A stretch of 64,000 nt of DNA from Gerris lacustris. Its lineage: Eukaryota > Arthropoda > Insecta > Hemiptera > Gerridae. The position numbers were made by a program, and so were the translations under genes. The stretch covers positions 71,031,455-71,095,454 of the forward strand of contig OX578277.1 in the NCBI GenBank assembly GCA_951217055.1, in the 5' to 3' direction. This document shows positions 24,379 to 34,604 of the stretch, piece after piece. Each line of letters begins with the position of its first letter. Position 1 is the first letter of the stretch. The notes below the pieces were generated by a model. It had not been told where the DNA came from. It worked only from the letters and a program-made list of their open reading frames with translations, and did not search any database.

Positions 24379-25312
24379 CAGGGTGGGCAAACAATAAAGC
24401 ACTTTTTTCAACACTTATAGCTCAGCTTCTGTAATGGATAGAGATATGGGGTTTGCGGGGTCTGAAAACTACATTCTTCTACTTTAAATTTCATATCTAT
24501 AACTTATAAAAATATTGGGTGAAAGCCATGCAAAAATATATGGGTGAATGACGGTTTGAAATAGAGTCTTAAGAAAAGTTTTTGTTGGGGTAGTAATCGT
24601 TGTCATTCTTTGTAGGTAAGTGGGAAGAGTCCCTCAGTGTTATAACCAACTTTGAAGATGTGTTAAGGACAATGTTGCCTGAAATTGAAGAACAAATGCC
24701 AAATTACACGTTTATGCAAGATGGTGCCCCGTCCCATCGCTCCTTGAACAATGCCATACTTGCAACAGAATTGCCCAGACGTCTTTCAGCCAGACGAGTG
24801 GCCACCTTATAGTCCTTACCAAAATCCAATTGATTACTCTGTCTGGGGTTGGTAAAAACAAAGAATGCACGTGGGAGGCAAAATGAAGGACGTTGATGAA
24901 CTTCGAAAGAGGATTCTTCGTGCCTGGGATGATATGCGTCAATCAACTTTTGCCGGGGCCGCATGCTACTGGAGAAGGAGAGTGCAGGCTGTCGTAAATG
25001 AACTAGGAGGTCATATTGAACCATACAACAAGTAAATCTGTAAAATATGCATTATTTTTTTTATTTTTTTTTTTTTTAATTTGTTACATTCATTTTTTAA
25101 ATACATTTATTTAATGAAAAACTACCCGGACAATGACTTTTTTAAGACCCTAATTCAAACCTTCATTGCATGGATTTCAACCAATAGTTTATTAAGTTAT
25201 AGATATGAAATTTAAAAATGTAGTTTTCAGACTCTGCAAACCCCATATCCCTCTATCAACACAGTAGCTGAGCTATAAGTTTTTTAAAAAAAGTGCGGTT
25301 TTTGTTTACCTG
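24379..25312 (+). mobile_element. Tc1/mariner-like DNA transposon, internally deleted
   Basis: The 934-bp element has terminal inverted repeats of about 150 bp (left 24379-24530, right 25160-25312). They share the tip cagg, then cacttttttt, cttatagctcagct, atatggggtttgc and ctgaaaactacat in the same order. TA flanks both ends (24377-24378 and 25313-25314), the expected mariner target duplication. The interior holds only the C-terminal half of a transposase. The repeats have diverged noticeably, so the copy is old. Confidence 0.85.
24615..25035 (+). pseudogene. Mariner-like transposase, C-terminal half, frameshifted
   Basis: The first frame reads LRTMLPEIEEQMPNYTFMQD, continuing GAPSH, the segment around the second catalytic Asp (codon at 24720-24722). 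The frame then ends early (stop at about 24810). One base out of phase, the protein goes on with DEWPPYSPYQNPIDYSVWGW; the third catalytic Asp (codon at 24832-24834) lies about 37 codons after the second, so it is a DD(34-37)D-type enzyme. A stop follows at 24853, then readable C-terminal sequence (KMKDVDELRKRILRAWDDMR ... GGHIEPYNK) up to a natural stop at about 25035. The N-terminal helix-turn-helix and the first Asp are absent. It cannot be functional. Confidence 0.85.
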
Positions 25313-25314
25313 TA

Positions 25315-27130
25315 AATAGGCCTGGTGATGCCCAAGTTTGGGCGAAATATTGTAAATAAATTATTATAACTAAATTCCCCCCCCACCCTTAAAGAGTTAT
25401 AGGTACAATTTTTGTGTAGGAAAAACTATTTATTTCATTAACACAAAAGGAATAAGTACTCTATAAAATCCAAGAAAAAACTAAACTGAAATATAAATTT
25501 GAATTTGAATTTTGACAAATAACAATACTAAATCTGAATGACACGACTAGTGTGGATTATGTCACTACAGAGTAAAGAAAGAAGAAGAAGAAAAAAATAA
25601 TTTGACTAATGGGAATGATGTTCCGTGTTATGTATGTTGCTCGAAACTTGCTACACCCATTCCTTAATTATTTAAGGGATAGGTGATTAGACGGGAGTGC
25701 TGATCAGACTAATAGCATAGGACCTAATATACATCTTAACTTACAATCCGTTGATAATAATATATGTTTTACGTGTGCTCTTATGAAAATCAATATTTCT
25801 TACAATATCTAAAATATGAGGAGGAAAAAATCAAAGAATACTTCTTAACAGAGAAGGAGATTAGTTGGAATAAAAGTCCGGGGGGTGTAGTTTACGTTTT
25901 TATTATCAGAGTTTACTTAGGAAGATATAGGAGCTGTTCAATCGAGTTAGCCCGCTCTCGGTTGGTATAGTGTCTCCCACTACCGCGCTTGGTAGGGCCT
26001 ACCCAACCCTGCCCTCCCGATCGCCTACCTACCACTTCTCACTCTTCGCTTCTCGCTACCATTCCAGTAGTCAGTCGCTCACGAGCCCCAGCGGCGCCCC
26101 CCCCCCCCCCAACTAACACTTCTGTTCTACTGCTCCGATTTGCATCGGACAAACGACTTAACCCTTAGAATTTTATTCCTAATAAACTTGCATACATAAA
26201 ATTTATTTTTTACATAATTATTTTTTATTTTTGTTGAACTATAATATTTTGCATTTATTATTAAAATAAGGGTGAAGAAGCTAAAAGATTACTTCTTAAT
26301 AAACTGGAAAAGAAGAAAAGTACTTTCTTTTTTCGTGCACTGCATATGTTTGATTTAATTCCTAATTTATAAATGCATGAATTTGCACGCTCGAATTTTT
26401 TGACATTTTCATGTCTTTACTTTGGCACATAAACTCGAAAAGCGTTACCAAAAAAACGACACCAAAAAGCTCGTTAAATGTCTCACTGGCTTGCAGACTC
26501 GTATGCAAGCAATTTTTTATTTTTTTGTTTGATTGTTGATTAAAATTATTTAGTTAAAAAATATTAAGAATATTGTTCATTCAAAGACAAAGCTGTGTTT
26601 TTGTACATTTGCTTTTTTAAGAAAATTTTCAAACATATCTGTCCGATACAGTTCGTAGTAGACTCTCTACTGTACATAATTTTCGTCCAGTGTTTTCCGT
26701 TTGTTAGTTGTTTTGTGATTGCATTTAATTATTATTGAATATTAATTCAAAATTTACTGTAAGAATAATCCTTATGTAACCCGACCTTATCTCACTCTTT
26801 GCAATTATCTTAATTTCCTTAAAGACTAGATTCTTCCCAGTTTAGGCTCCTCGCGTCTGCCCTAGGTGATGGGGAGACATTTTGGTAAAACTTAAATCCA
26901 TAAAAATCTGTTTCCACAATACTTCCTCTTTTTATATGAATTCTGCCTATATGAGAAATTAAAAACTATGGAAATGCACTTTCAAACTCAAATTAAGGGA
27001 AGTTTATTTTCTTTATAAATTTTCTTTTATTAAAAGCATTATATGTACATGTACATTGTACTTGTACAATAATATTTGAGTCAGGTCCCTATCGCTGCAA
27101 ATTTAAACCTAAAGAATTCTCCCTACTCAA
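25315..27130. other. Spacer with GC-richer patches
   Basis: No gene is supported. 25930-26130 is C-rich (ccactaccgcgcttggtagg onward) and ends in a run of 14 C at 26098-26111. The region 26410-26510 shares gtctcactggcttgcagactcg with 20450-20480. 26620-26760 shares words such as ttgttagttgt and ttattattgaatatt with 17450-17500, near a family B copy. Confidence 0.4.
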
Positions 27131-27401
27131 GTTTTAACATCCCCAATATGGGTTCAATTTCGATAGGTGCGGAACATTTTTGCGAATTATAATCGCATCG
27201 ATTAACGTGTAATAGTACATTACGCGTCGAGAGTGGAAAGTAGCATTTTGCATGCGAGTGTGGAGTTTGCACCCGAGCGACAGCGAGGGTAGTAAATCCA
27301 CACGAGCAATGCAAAATGCCGTTTTCGCACGAGTTGCGTACCGTACTTTATCTACGATTGTTAGATTTAAATAATAAATACAAAAAAAATAAACTTGCTG
27401 T

Positions 27402-27523
27402 ATGTAAGTTCGTATCTCTTCTCTTGATAAAGATGACATTAATTCTTGAGTTGTATTTATTGCCGAATTAATTATTTCTGGAGGAGTATTATTCTCCACA
27501 TTTTCGTCAGTCACTTGATTCAC
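27402..27523 (-). pseudogene. Coding-like fragment of unknown family
   Basis: About 40 codons on the minus strand (NQVTDENVENN, PPEIINSAINTTQELMSSLS, REEIRTYIQQ) have a non-random, acidic and polar composition unlike the AT-rich background. An ATG at 27526 lies in a different frame (it gives MSESSD then a stop), so a frameshift after it is likely. The frame continues into non-coding repeat sequence. It is probably the N-terminus of the element's own protein. Confidence 0.35.
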
Positions 27524-27633
27524 TCATTTTTTTTTTTTTTTTCACAAAAAACTCGATATAAACAGTTACTTTAATAAAAGAACAGCAAATTAGTTTTGTT
27601 AAATGTAAACAAACTCGCTAATCGTGCGTAAAG

Positions 27634-27689
27634 CTGAAGAATTCCTCTTCTTTACCTCCTTAGGGTGGTAAAGAAGAGGAATTCTTCAG
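27634..27689. repeat. Perfect 23-bp hairpin
   Basis: Left arm ctgaagaattcctcttctttacc (first 20 bases given as ctgaagaattcctcttcttt) at 27634-27656 pairs without mismatch with 27667-27689; the loop is 10 bases. The size would suit a small foldback footprint or a microRNA-like precursor, but there is no flanking stem extension to favour the latter. Confidence 0.75.
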
Positions 27690-27800
27690 AACTATGAGAC
27701 GCGCATGTGCAATGAATACAAGTACGTAAAGAATCACTTTTTAAGCAACTAAACAGAGATACAATGTTTATATTTCGTATCAATCGTAGATAAAGAATTT

Positions 27801-30400
27801 GATATCTTCGTTCTTCATTGATCTAAAAATGGTATCAATTAAGCCATTATACAAATAAGTATCAGGTAAAATAAGGGTAATTACAAATACATTGAATATA
27901 TTCATTAGATTAACAGTTGTTCCGAGATAAATTTTCTGAAACATTTTTTGTTTTAGAAAAATCTCTCGTGGGCGTTATTTAATTTCAAAATCCCTAAATA
28001 ATATAGATTTCCTAGATGTGATTTAATTTATAGCTAAATATGTTTAGTTTTTTTTGTAAGGTTGAATTATGTTCCGTTTAGATTGTATAATTAGTAGAAA
28101 TATACTTGGTCTTTTCGTCCCATTGTTTCAAACTTCCAACACAGTTTTTTATATTCTAGGTTCAGCCATATTGGGTTTAGTATTTTGTGCCAAGCTGAAT
28201 CTGGGTTGAAGCCAAGAGGCCAGGCGGTGGATGTATGTTTCCCAGTCTGTTGCCAAAAAGCCAGCCGGCTGGTTTCATAGACAGAAGAGAAGATACCGGG
28301 GGTTACGTACGATCCCTACGTCCCCTTCCGCAACATTCTCCTCTTCCCCGATGTCTGGGCCTCCACTGTTCTTTTGTTTCTGAATTTCTCTATTTTTCGA
28401 CCTCGATTTTTTTTTTTTATATATATATATTTTGACTCTTCCGTTATTTTTTTTTTTTTTTTTTTTTTTGTCTGACAGTATTAATCCTCTTTTACCTGGA
28501 TGCTAGTTTTGTGTTTAAACTGTTATTTATTAGGTTCCTATTTTACAATGTATCTTTCCTTTTTTTCCTAAAAGTTAAAATAAATAGTAATGAATAGTAA
28601 ATCTTTTGTGATATATGGAGATTTTCCTTTATTTTTAGGGTTCGTAGACAAAACCAAGGTCTCCTTATAACTCTTTTGTTTGTCTCTCTATCTGTCACTC
28701 GTTCGTAAACATTTTAAACTTTGCAGTTATGTTATGTGTAATAAGTAATAACTTAAACTCACTCCAACCAAACATTCTCAAAAAATTATTCCTTTTAACA
28801 AGGGGTTGAACAGTTCTTTTTAACGAAAATGCGCCATGTGAGTGTTAAATGGAAGAAAAAACTGCCTGGGGGATCAAAAATCTAAATATCTTTAAGACCC
28901 CTTTTATAAAAATTATAGACATAATTATGATGGGTATTAACAAGGTGATTAATATATTGATTGAGAATACGGGGAAGTTCTGACAATTTGACACATTAAC
29001 CCTTTGTAGGGCCTTACAACCTTAGGGGACCTCCTGGTTTGAAGAGGGTCGTTTGAATAGGTGGGCCTATCATTATTGTTCGAAATTTAATTTTGGTTAG
29101 GTTAGGTGAAATATGTGCTACCAAAATATGTTGATGTTTTGTCCCCAGTCGAATAGAATGCGTGATTCAGACTATTAATTTTGGACTTTTTCAAGTCCCT
29201 TCGCACCATTATAAGATGTTTTATCTTATACCAGTAGTTTGGACTTTATTTTTCCTTAATACCTATAAAAATACTGGTTTTTTTCAGTATTTCCTGAACT
29301 TTGCAATTCTTTATTGTAATTGTTAAGAATTGTTGTTTTTAGTTTCTTACTTGTAATTGTAATCTATTGCGGCTCGTCATGTTTGCTCTGCGTAAAGGAA
29401 TTAATATGTATTTAATAAAACTGATAGATCCTTTTTTATAAAAATAAATCTTTCTTTATTTAATACCTTTATATTAAAATTGAATGCACTTAGTACAGAT
29501 TATATTGTGGTCTCTTCATATCTTTTATACTGTTATACTTCGACTGCCATCTGCATTCTAGTTTTTCAATTTCTCTGAAGAATATTAAACATTTGAAATA
29601 ATTTTATTCTGGCGTCATTTAATTATTGAGGCTGGCTTTTATACAAAGAATTGTCAAGGTTTGTTAATTACTCATTGAGTTAAAGTAATAAAGTAATTCG
29701 CATATGTATATAACACCACTTGGACACTTCAAAAAAACAAGATTATTTTGCTGATTTATCGCAAATATTTTCCAAGAAATTATTAATTTATCTAGAGTCA
29801 CATCGTAGCATTTATTAACTAAAGATTTAACTTTTTAGTCCTGGATATACAATATACTTGAATGATTATATTTTTAATTAAATATAAATCATCGTCTCAT
29901 CCTTGCCAGAAATGCATTTTAATTGAAATAATTAAAAAAATTATAAGTATAATAAGATAGTGTCTTTTTTAAAAAAAAATAAAATAAAATAAAAATATAT
30001 ACACAAATTGGTGTCCAATGTAGTTAAATGAACAGTTAAGTATTTTATACATATTTATTTTAATTGAAGTGGTATTCATTCTTTTATTCGTTTTTAATCT
30101 ATTGTTGTGTCATATTAATCATTTTTAATTAAATTGTAGGATATTGTTGACTATTAAAACTAATTTGTTCAAGTACAAAAAAGTATGTATTGTTAATGTT
30201 AGCTAAGTTCAATAATTAGACGTTCTACATTTCTCTAATTACCGGGTTCTGTTTTTTTTTTTTTTAACTTCATTTTTAGCGAGCAACCTACTTTAATCTG
30301 TTTTTACCTTAAATTCGATTCTGTTTTAAGATAACATATTATTATTATTCATTTTTGATCAATGTAACATCATAGCTTAGTAATTTTGAATAATAAGGTG
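27801..30400. other. AT-rich spacer
   Basis: No gene is supported. 28150-28380 is of mixed composition (gccaagaggccaggcggtgg; ccggctggtttcatagacag) and has a 66-codon open frame from 28235, but nothing recognisable. T-rich runs lie at 28409-28437 and 28448-28469. The word taggttaggtgaaatatgtg at 29096 is a simple duplicated GGTTA. Confidence 0.4.
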
Positions 30401-30664
30401 TATTCAATTATTTGATGGATTTATAAGGTGTTGTGTATTTAAAAATAAAAACTAGTTGGTTTTCATTCTTTTATTGTGAGACGTTTCGACCCTCTAAGGT
30501 CATCTTCTCATCACATCATATTCACACTAAAATTGACAAAAAAATTAAAATTATTATTAATAACATAATTCCTTTTTTCTTTAATTATTTAACATTTTCT
30601 ATAAAATTGGTCTTTGAACAATGCTATTAAATGTATCCATACATACATATACATACATACACGC

Positions 30665-30741
<77 letters not shown>

Positions 30742-31319
30742 CATACATACACATACATATATAAAAACAAAAAAAACAATTAAAACAGTTTTTTACTTAC
30801 AATTTGTGTAGTCGTATTGAAAATTTTCATAAATATTAATTTATTAATAATTTAAATGAATATTAAAATAATTATTCTCCATAGGAGTCGTCAAAAAATA
30901 CATATTAACAATCAACTAATTAAAAATATCAAATATATAAAATATTTATCACAATTCTGAAAACTATTAACATATATATGTATCTAGAAAAAATAATAAC
31001 TGTATACAATGCATGATTTGAAATTAATATAACTTTGACTTAAAATTCTTGGTTCATATCATGAAATTTTATGCATAATTTATTATCGAGAACATTCATC
31101 TTGCTTTTATTTTAAATTTATTCCATTATTGAGTCTTTTTAATTACTATTTTTCTGGAAATATAATTTATACCTTATTGTGTGTGTTATATTAGTTAATA
31201 TTTGTTTTGGGAAATTGTTAATTGCATTTAATTCTCTAAATTTTACCTGTAAAAATCTCATAAAATTGTAAAATTGTTTGGTGGTGCTATCTAGGAGAGA
31301 CATAAGTGAACTACTATTT
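30401..31319 (-). repeat. Left inverted arm of the Penelope-like element
   Basis: Reverse complement of 32924-33833. It ends at ctactattt (31311-31319), beyond which pairing with the right arm stops. It contains a 65-base TA tract (30671-30735) and a hammerhead-like motif in antisense (30477-30516). Confidence 0.9.
30477..30516 (-). ncRNA. Hammerhead-like motif, antisense copy in the left arm
   Basis: Minus-strand mirror of the motif at 33715-33757: tgatgag, a GACC/GGTC stem and cgaaacgtc. See that entry for its quality. Confidence 0.4.
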
Positions 31320-32420
31320 TGTTGTATGAATAATTATTTTTCATACAAAAATGAATATTACAGACAAATTAACGGACTCTCAATGGGAAGTAAAATTTCA
31401 GTTAATTTAAGTGGAATCACCTTAAATAATATAATAAATAAATCCATAGAAAAATTAATAGTCAAACCGAAAATTATATATAAATATATAGACGACCTCA
31501 TCCTAATCATTAAAAAAGAAAATTTAGACGCAACTTTAGAATGCTTTAATAACACAAATAATAAAATTCAATTTACCTACGAAATAGAAAATAATAATAA
31601 ATTAAACTATTTAGACATGACAATATTAAGAAACAATGATGGAAGCTTAGCAACTAAGTGGTACTCAAAAGAACTAAAAAGTAATAGAATACTAAATTAT
31701 CAATCCAACCACCCAAAACACACTATTTTAAATACAATGTCTAATATGATACAAAGATCGATTAAAATTACGGACAAAATATATATCAAAGAAATAAAAA
31801 CAATAATTTTTAAAAAACTATTAGAAAATTTATATCCAATAAAAATAATAAAATCAATGTGGTATAAACACATAAAGAACAAAGAAAATATTCAACCTCA
31901 AATAATCGTAGATGACAATAGAACCAAATATTACAACAGCCTCACTTACATAAAAGGACTCTCTGAAAAATTGCAGAGGATAATGAAACTTAATGACGGT
32001 GAACAAGTTAAATTAGCCCACAAACCTATTGATAAATTAAGAAAAGTATATACTAATATGAAAGATCAAATTAACAAAGAAAATAAAACAGGTTTAGTAT
32101 ATAAAATCGACTGCTTAAATTGCGAAAAATCTTATATAGGAGAAACATCTCAAAAATTAAAAAATCGCCTATATCAACACAAAAACGACGTAAAAAACAA
32201 GAGTACCAAAACAGCTTTAAGTATCCACCACAGTAATACGGGGCATAATTTTGCGTTTGAAAACACAAAAATTGTGGGATATGAAAATAATACTAACAAA
32301 CGCCGCATTTTAGAGTCGTTTAATATATTTAAATCAATGGGGAAAACCCTGAACCATAAAACAGATTCAGGCCATATAAATAAGAATTACAATGCTATAT
32401 TCAAAAAATTCAAAAATTAA
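31320..32420 (+). CDS. Penelope-like reverse transcriptase with GIY-YIG endonuclease, N-terminally truncated
   Basis: The open frame can be read from 31278, but its first 14 codons lie in the inverted left arm and there is no upstream ATG. The real family sequence begins near LLFCCMNNYFSYKNEYYRQI, then NGLSMGS, which is the mid-palm region. The catalytic YIDD is encoded at 31485-31496. The fingers and the earlier RT motifs are missing. A basic linker follows. The C-terminal GIY-YIG domain shows GLVYKIDCLNC (from 32091), YIGET (from 32133), the Arg of NRLYQH (32166-32168) and the catalytic Glu of RRILESF (32313-32315). The CX2C inside GIY-YIG is typical of Penelope-like elements. The frame is open to a natural TAA at 32418-32420 with no break. 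With half of the RT absent the copy cannot retrotranspose alone; whether the endonuclease domain is made is unknown. Confidence 0.9.
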   Translation, partial: CCMNNYFSYKNEYYRQINGLSMGSKISVNLSGITLNNIINKSIEKLIVKPKIIYKYIDDLILIIKKENLDATLECFNNTNNKIQFTYEIENNNKLNYLDMTILRNNDGSLATKWYSKELKSNRILNYQSNHPKHTILNTMSNMIQRSIKITDKIYIKEIKTIIFKKLLENLYPIKIIKSMWYKHIKNKENIQPQIIVDDNRTKYYNSLTYIKGLSEKLQRIMKLNDGEQVKLAHKPIDKLRKVYTNMKDQINKENKTGLVYKIDCLNCEKSYIGETSQKLKNRLYQHKNDVKNKSTKTALSIHHSNTGHNFAFENTKIVGYENNTNKRRILESFNIFKSMGKTLNHKTDSGHINKNYNAIFKKFKN

Positions 32421-32640
32421 CAAACATAACAAAATTATATAGGTAATTAAAGGGATAAAATAATTTTTAATCTAATATAAAATAAAAGAAGTGTGTATGA
32501 GTGAATGAATGTTTTAAAATAGATATATATGCATAAATAATTATAAAATATTTAAATGAATCATCAAAATAATAAGTATCAACAAAAATAAATAAAAAAA
32601 TAAAAAAATAAAAAATAAAAATAAATAAAATAAAATAAAA

Positions 32641-32675
<35 letters not shown>

Positions 32676-32923
32676 AATAAAATAAATAAACAAATAAAGT
32701 GAGAGAAAGAATAGTTAATTTTGCAATATGCATATATGTACATGTATGAATATGTCGTGGGCATAGATATATTATAATGTAATAAGTAAGGAAGTTAAAT
32801 AATAATCAAGAAATTAAAATATATTATGTATGTGTGTGTATGTAAATATATATATAGGTTTACATAATATAAAATAATAAAATAAAATAAAAAACCTAAG
32901 TAATTAAATAAAAACCGTTTTGA
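32421..32923 (+). other. 3' untranslated region of the Penelope-like element with ATAA repeats
   Basis: AT-rich sequence between the stop codon and the right arm. 32587-32695 is an (AAATA/ATAA)n low-complexity block whose minus strand gives spurious Leu/Phe/Tyr frames. 32828-32856 is a short TG/TA run. Confidence 0.6.
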
Positions 32924-33500
32924 AATAGTAGTTCACTTATGTCTCTCCTAGATAGCACCACCAAACAATTTTACAATTTTATGAGATTTTTACAGGTAAA
33001 ATTTAGAGAATTAAATGCAATTAACAATTTCCCAAAACAAATATTAACTAATATAACACACACAATAAGGTATAAATTATATTTCCAGAAAAATAGTAAT
33101 TAAAAAGACTCAATAATGGAATAAATTTAAAATAAAAGCAAGATGAATGTTCTCGATAATAAATTATGCATAAAATTTCATGATATGAACCAAGAATTTT
33201 AAGTCAAAGTTATATTAATTTCAAATCATGCATTGTATACAGTTATTATTTTTTCTAGATACATATATATGTTAATAGTTTTCAGAATTGTGATAAATAT
33301 TTTATATATTTGATATTTTTAATTAGTTGATTGTTAATATGTATTTTTTGACGACTCCTATGGAGAATAATTATTTTAATATTCATTTAAATTATTAATA
33401 AATTAATATTTATGAAAATTTTCAATACGACTACACAAATTGTAAGTAAAAAACTGTTTTAATTGTTTTTTTTGTTTTTATATATGTATGTGTATGTATG

Positions 33501-33569
<69 letters not shown>

Positions 33570-33833
33570 GCGTGTATGTATGTATATGTATGTATGGATA
33601 CATTTAATAGCATTGTTCAAAGACCAATTTTATAGAAAATGTTAAATAATTAAAGAAAAAAGGAATTATGTTATTAATAATAATTTTAATTTTTTTGTCA
33701 ATTTTAGTGTGAATATGATGTGATGAGAAGATGACCTTAGAGGGTCGAAACGTCTCACAATAAAAGAATGAAAACCAACTAGTTTTTATTTTTAAATACA
33801 CAACACCTTATAAATCCATCAAATAATTGAATA
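32924..33833 (+). repeat. Right inverted arm (3' terminal repeat) of the Penelope-like element
   Basis: Begins aaatagtagttcacttatgt and ends taattgaata. It contains a TA tract at 33507-33563 and the hammerhead-like motif in sense orientation. Sampled blocks at both ends and around the TA tract show no base difference from the left arm. Confidence 0.9.
33715..33757 (+). ncRNA. Hammerhead-ribozyme-like motif
   Basis: The order tgatgag (33721-33727), a short helix GACC...GGTC (33733-33745) and cgaaac (33746-33751) followed by gtc matches the conserved core and stem II of hammerhead ribozymes, which are documented in the terminal repeats of Penelope-like elements. The base before tgatgag is g rather than the essential c of the CUGAUGA core, and no clear stem III is visible. 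It may be a degenerate or inactive version. Confidence 0.5.
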
Positions 33834-34033
33834 TATATTAAAAATTAAAAAGGTGTTAATTTTAACAGCGTTTGCTGAAGAAAAAATAAATAATAAGGTG
33901 GTTCAAAATCCGCTCAACTTTAGTTGTTTTTTTATATTTAGCATGTCTTGATTCATATGCTTTTTGTTTTAAAAGTCATAAACTTTTTGCTTGAAGTTTT
34001 ATAATTTTGTAATCTTACGTAGTCGTATTATTT

Positions 34034-34604
34034 TGCTTCCGAGCTTACCGAAGGTAACGGAAGATATGTGATCGTTCTGAAGAACGAAAATATTTTATGC
34101 CTCCGATTTCAAAAATTCCAAGACAGAAATCTGTTTCAGACATGTGGGATCATTTTTGGTTCCTTGTCAGTCTGTCGGTCAATTTGTGCGAACCAACATA
34201 TCTTGAAACTACCGATTTTAATGAAATTTGCATGGTAGGTCATAATTAGCTCATTGTTGATCCCATATAAGTTTCAAACTTCTGCCCTCATTTGCTTCTC
34301 TTCAGCATGCGCACAAACATACATTTATTTACACCTATAGCTTCAAAAGTACTTATCTGATTTGTATGAAACTTTTATAGTTTATCGAAAGTAGCCTGCA
34401 GATAGCCCTAGATTAATTTGAACCGTCTGCACTCTTTAACTTTTGCTAAATTGATACTTTAATTTGTGTAAAAAATCAAAACAATTTTGACGGTTAAAAG
34501 AAAATTAAACAAATTAGACAATAATGACTTGTAACAGTATAAAATCAATCAAGTACGTGATAGGATGCGATGAAGCTATGTGCCACACCAATTGGCAGTC
34601 TATT
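34034..34604 (+). repeat. Repeat family A, longest copy
   Basis: Runs from tgcttccgagcttaccgaag to caattggcagtctattt. Its parts match shorter copies at 885, 20507 and 41778 (start) and at 241 and 56068 (distal end, opposite orientation). It includes ttcagacatgtgggatc, cagtctgtcggtc, and tggtaggtcataattagc. Non-coding, with no clear terminal inverted repeat; about 570 bp. Confidence 0.6.

Larger units (their letters stand above)
27131..27800 (-). mobile_element. Unclassified transposable-element remnant
   Basis: 27131-27350 is rich in CG and in self-complementary words (gcattttgcatgcgag; gcaatgcaaaatgc; cgcacgag). Inverted 15-mers ctttatctacgattg (27341-27355) and caatcgtagataaag (27781-27795) bracket the next 455 bp. 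Inside is a minus-strand coding-like stretch (about 27402-27523) with PPEIINSAINTTQELMSSLS, which has the flavour of the N-terminus of a recombinase-like ORF but was not identified. A second inverted repeat, a perfect hairpin, lies at 27634-27689. I cannot name the superfamily. Confidence 0.45.
30401..33833 (+). mobile_element. Penelope-like retroelement, 5'-truncated, between large inverted arms
   Basis: A central reverse-transcriptase and GIY-YIG frame (to 32420) and about 500 bp of downstream sequence are flanked by inverted arms 30401-31319 and 32924-33833. The arms read as reverse complements throughout, differing mainly in the length of an internal TA tract (about 65 versus 57 bases). 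Penelope-like elements are known for LTR-like terminal repeats that can be inverted and for hammerhead ribozyme motifs within them; both features are seen here. The right arm holds the hammerhead-like motif in the sense of the coding frame, so I take it as the genuine 3' terminus and the left arm as its inverted duplicate, joined to a 5'-truncated body. No target duplication was found outside the arms. Confidence 0.85.

Noticed and set aside
24704..25024. 106-codon minus-strand frame over the mariner relic
   Set aside because: Antisense of the transposase remnant.
30614..30811. Open frame rich in alternating Ile/Tyr
   Set aside because: It is a translation of the TA microsatellite in the Penelope-like arm; the mirrored frames at 33431-33645 have the same cause.
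32467..32764. Minus-strand frames rich in Phe, Leu and Tyr that look like membrane proteins
   Set aside because: They come from the ATAA low-complexity tract in the element's 3' untranslated region.
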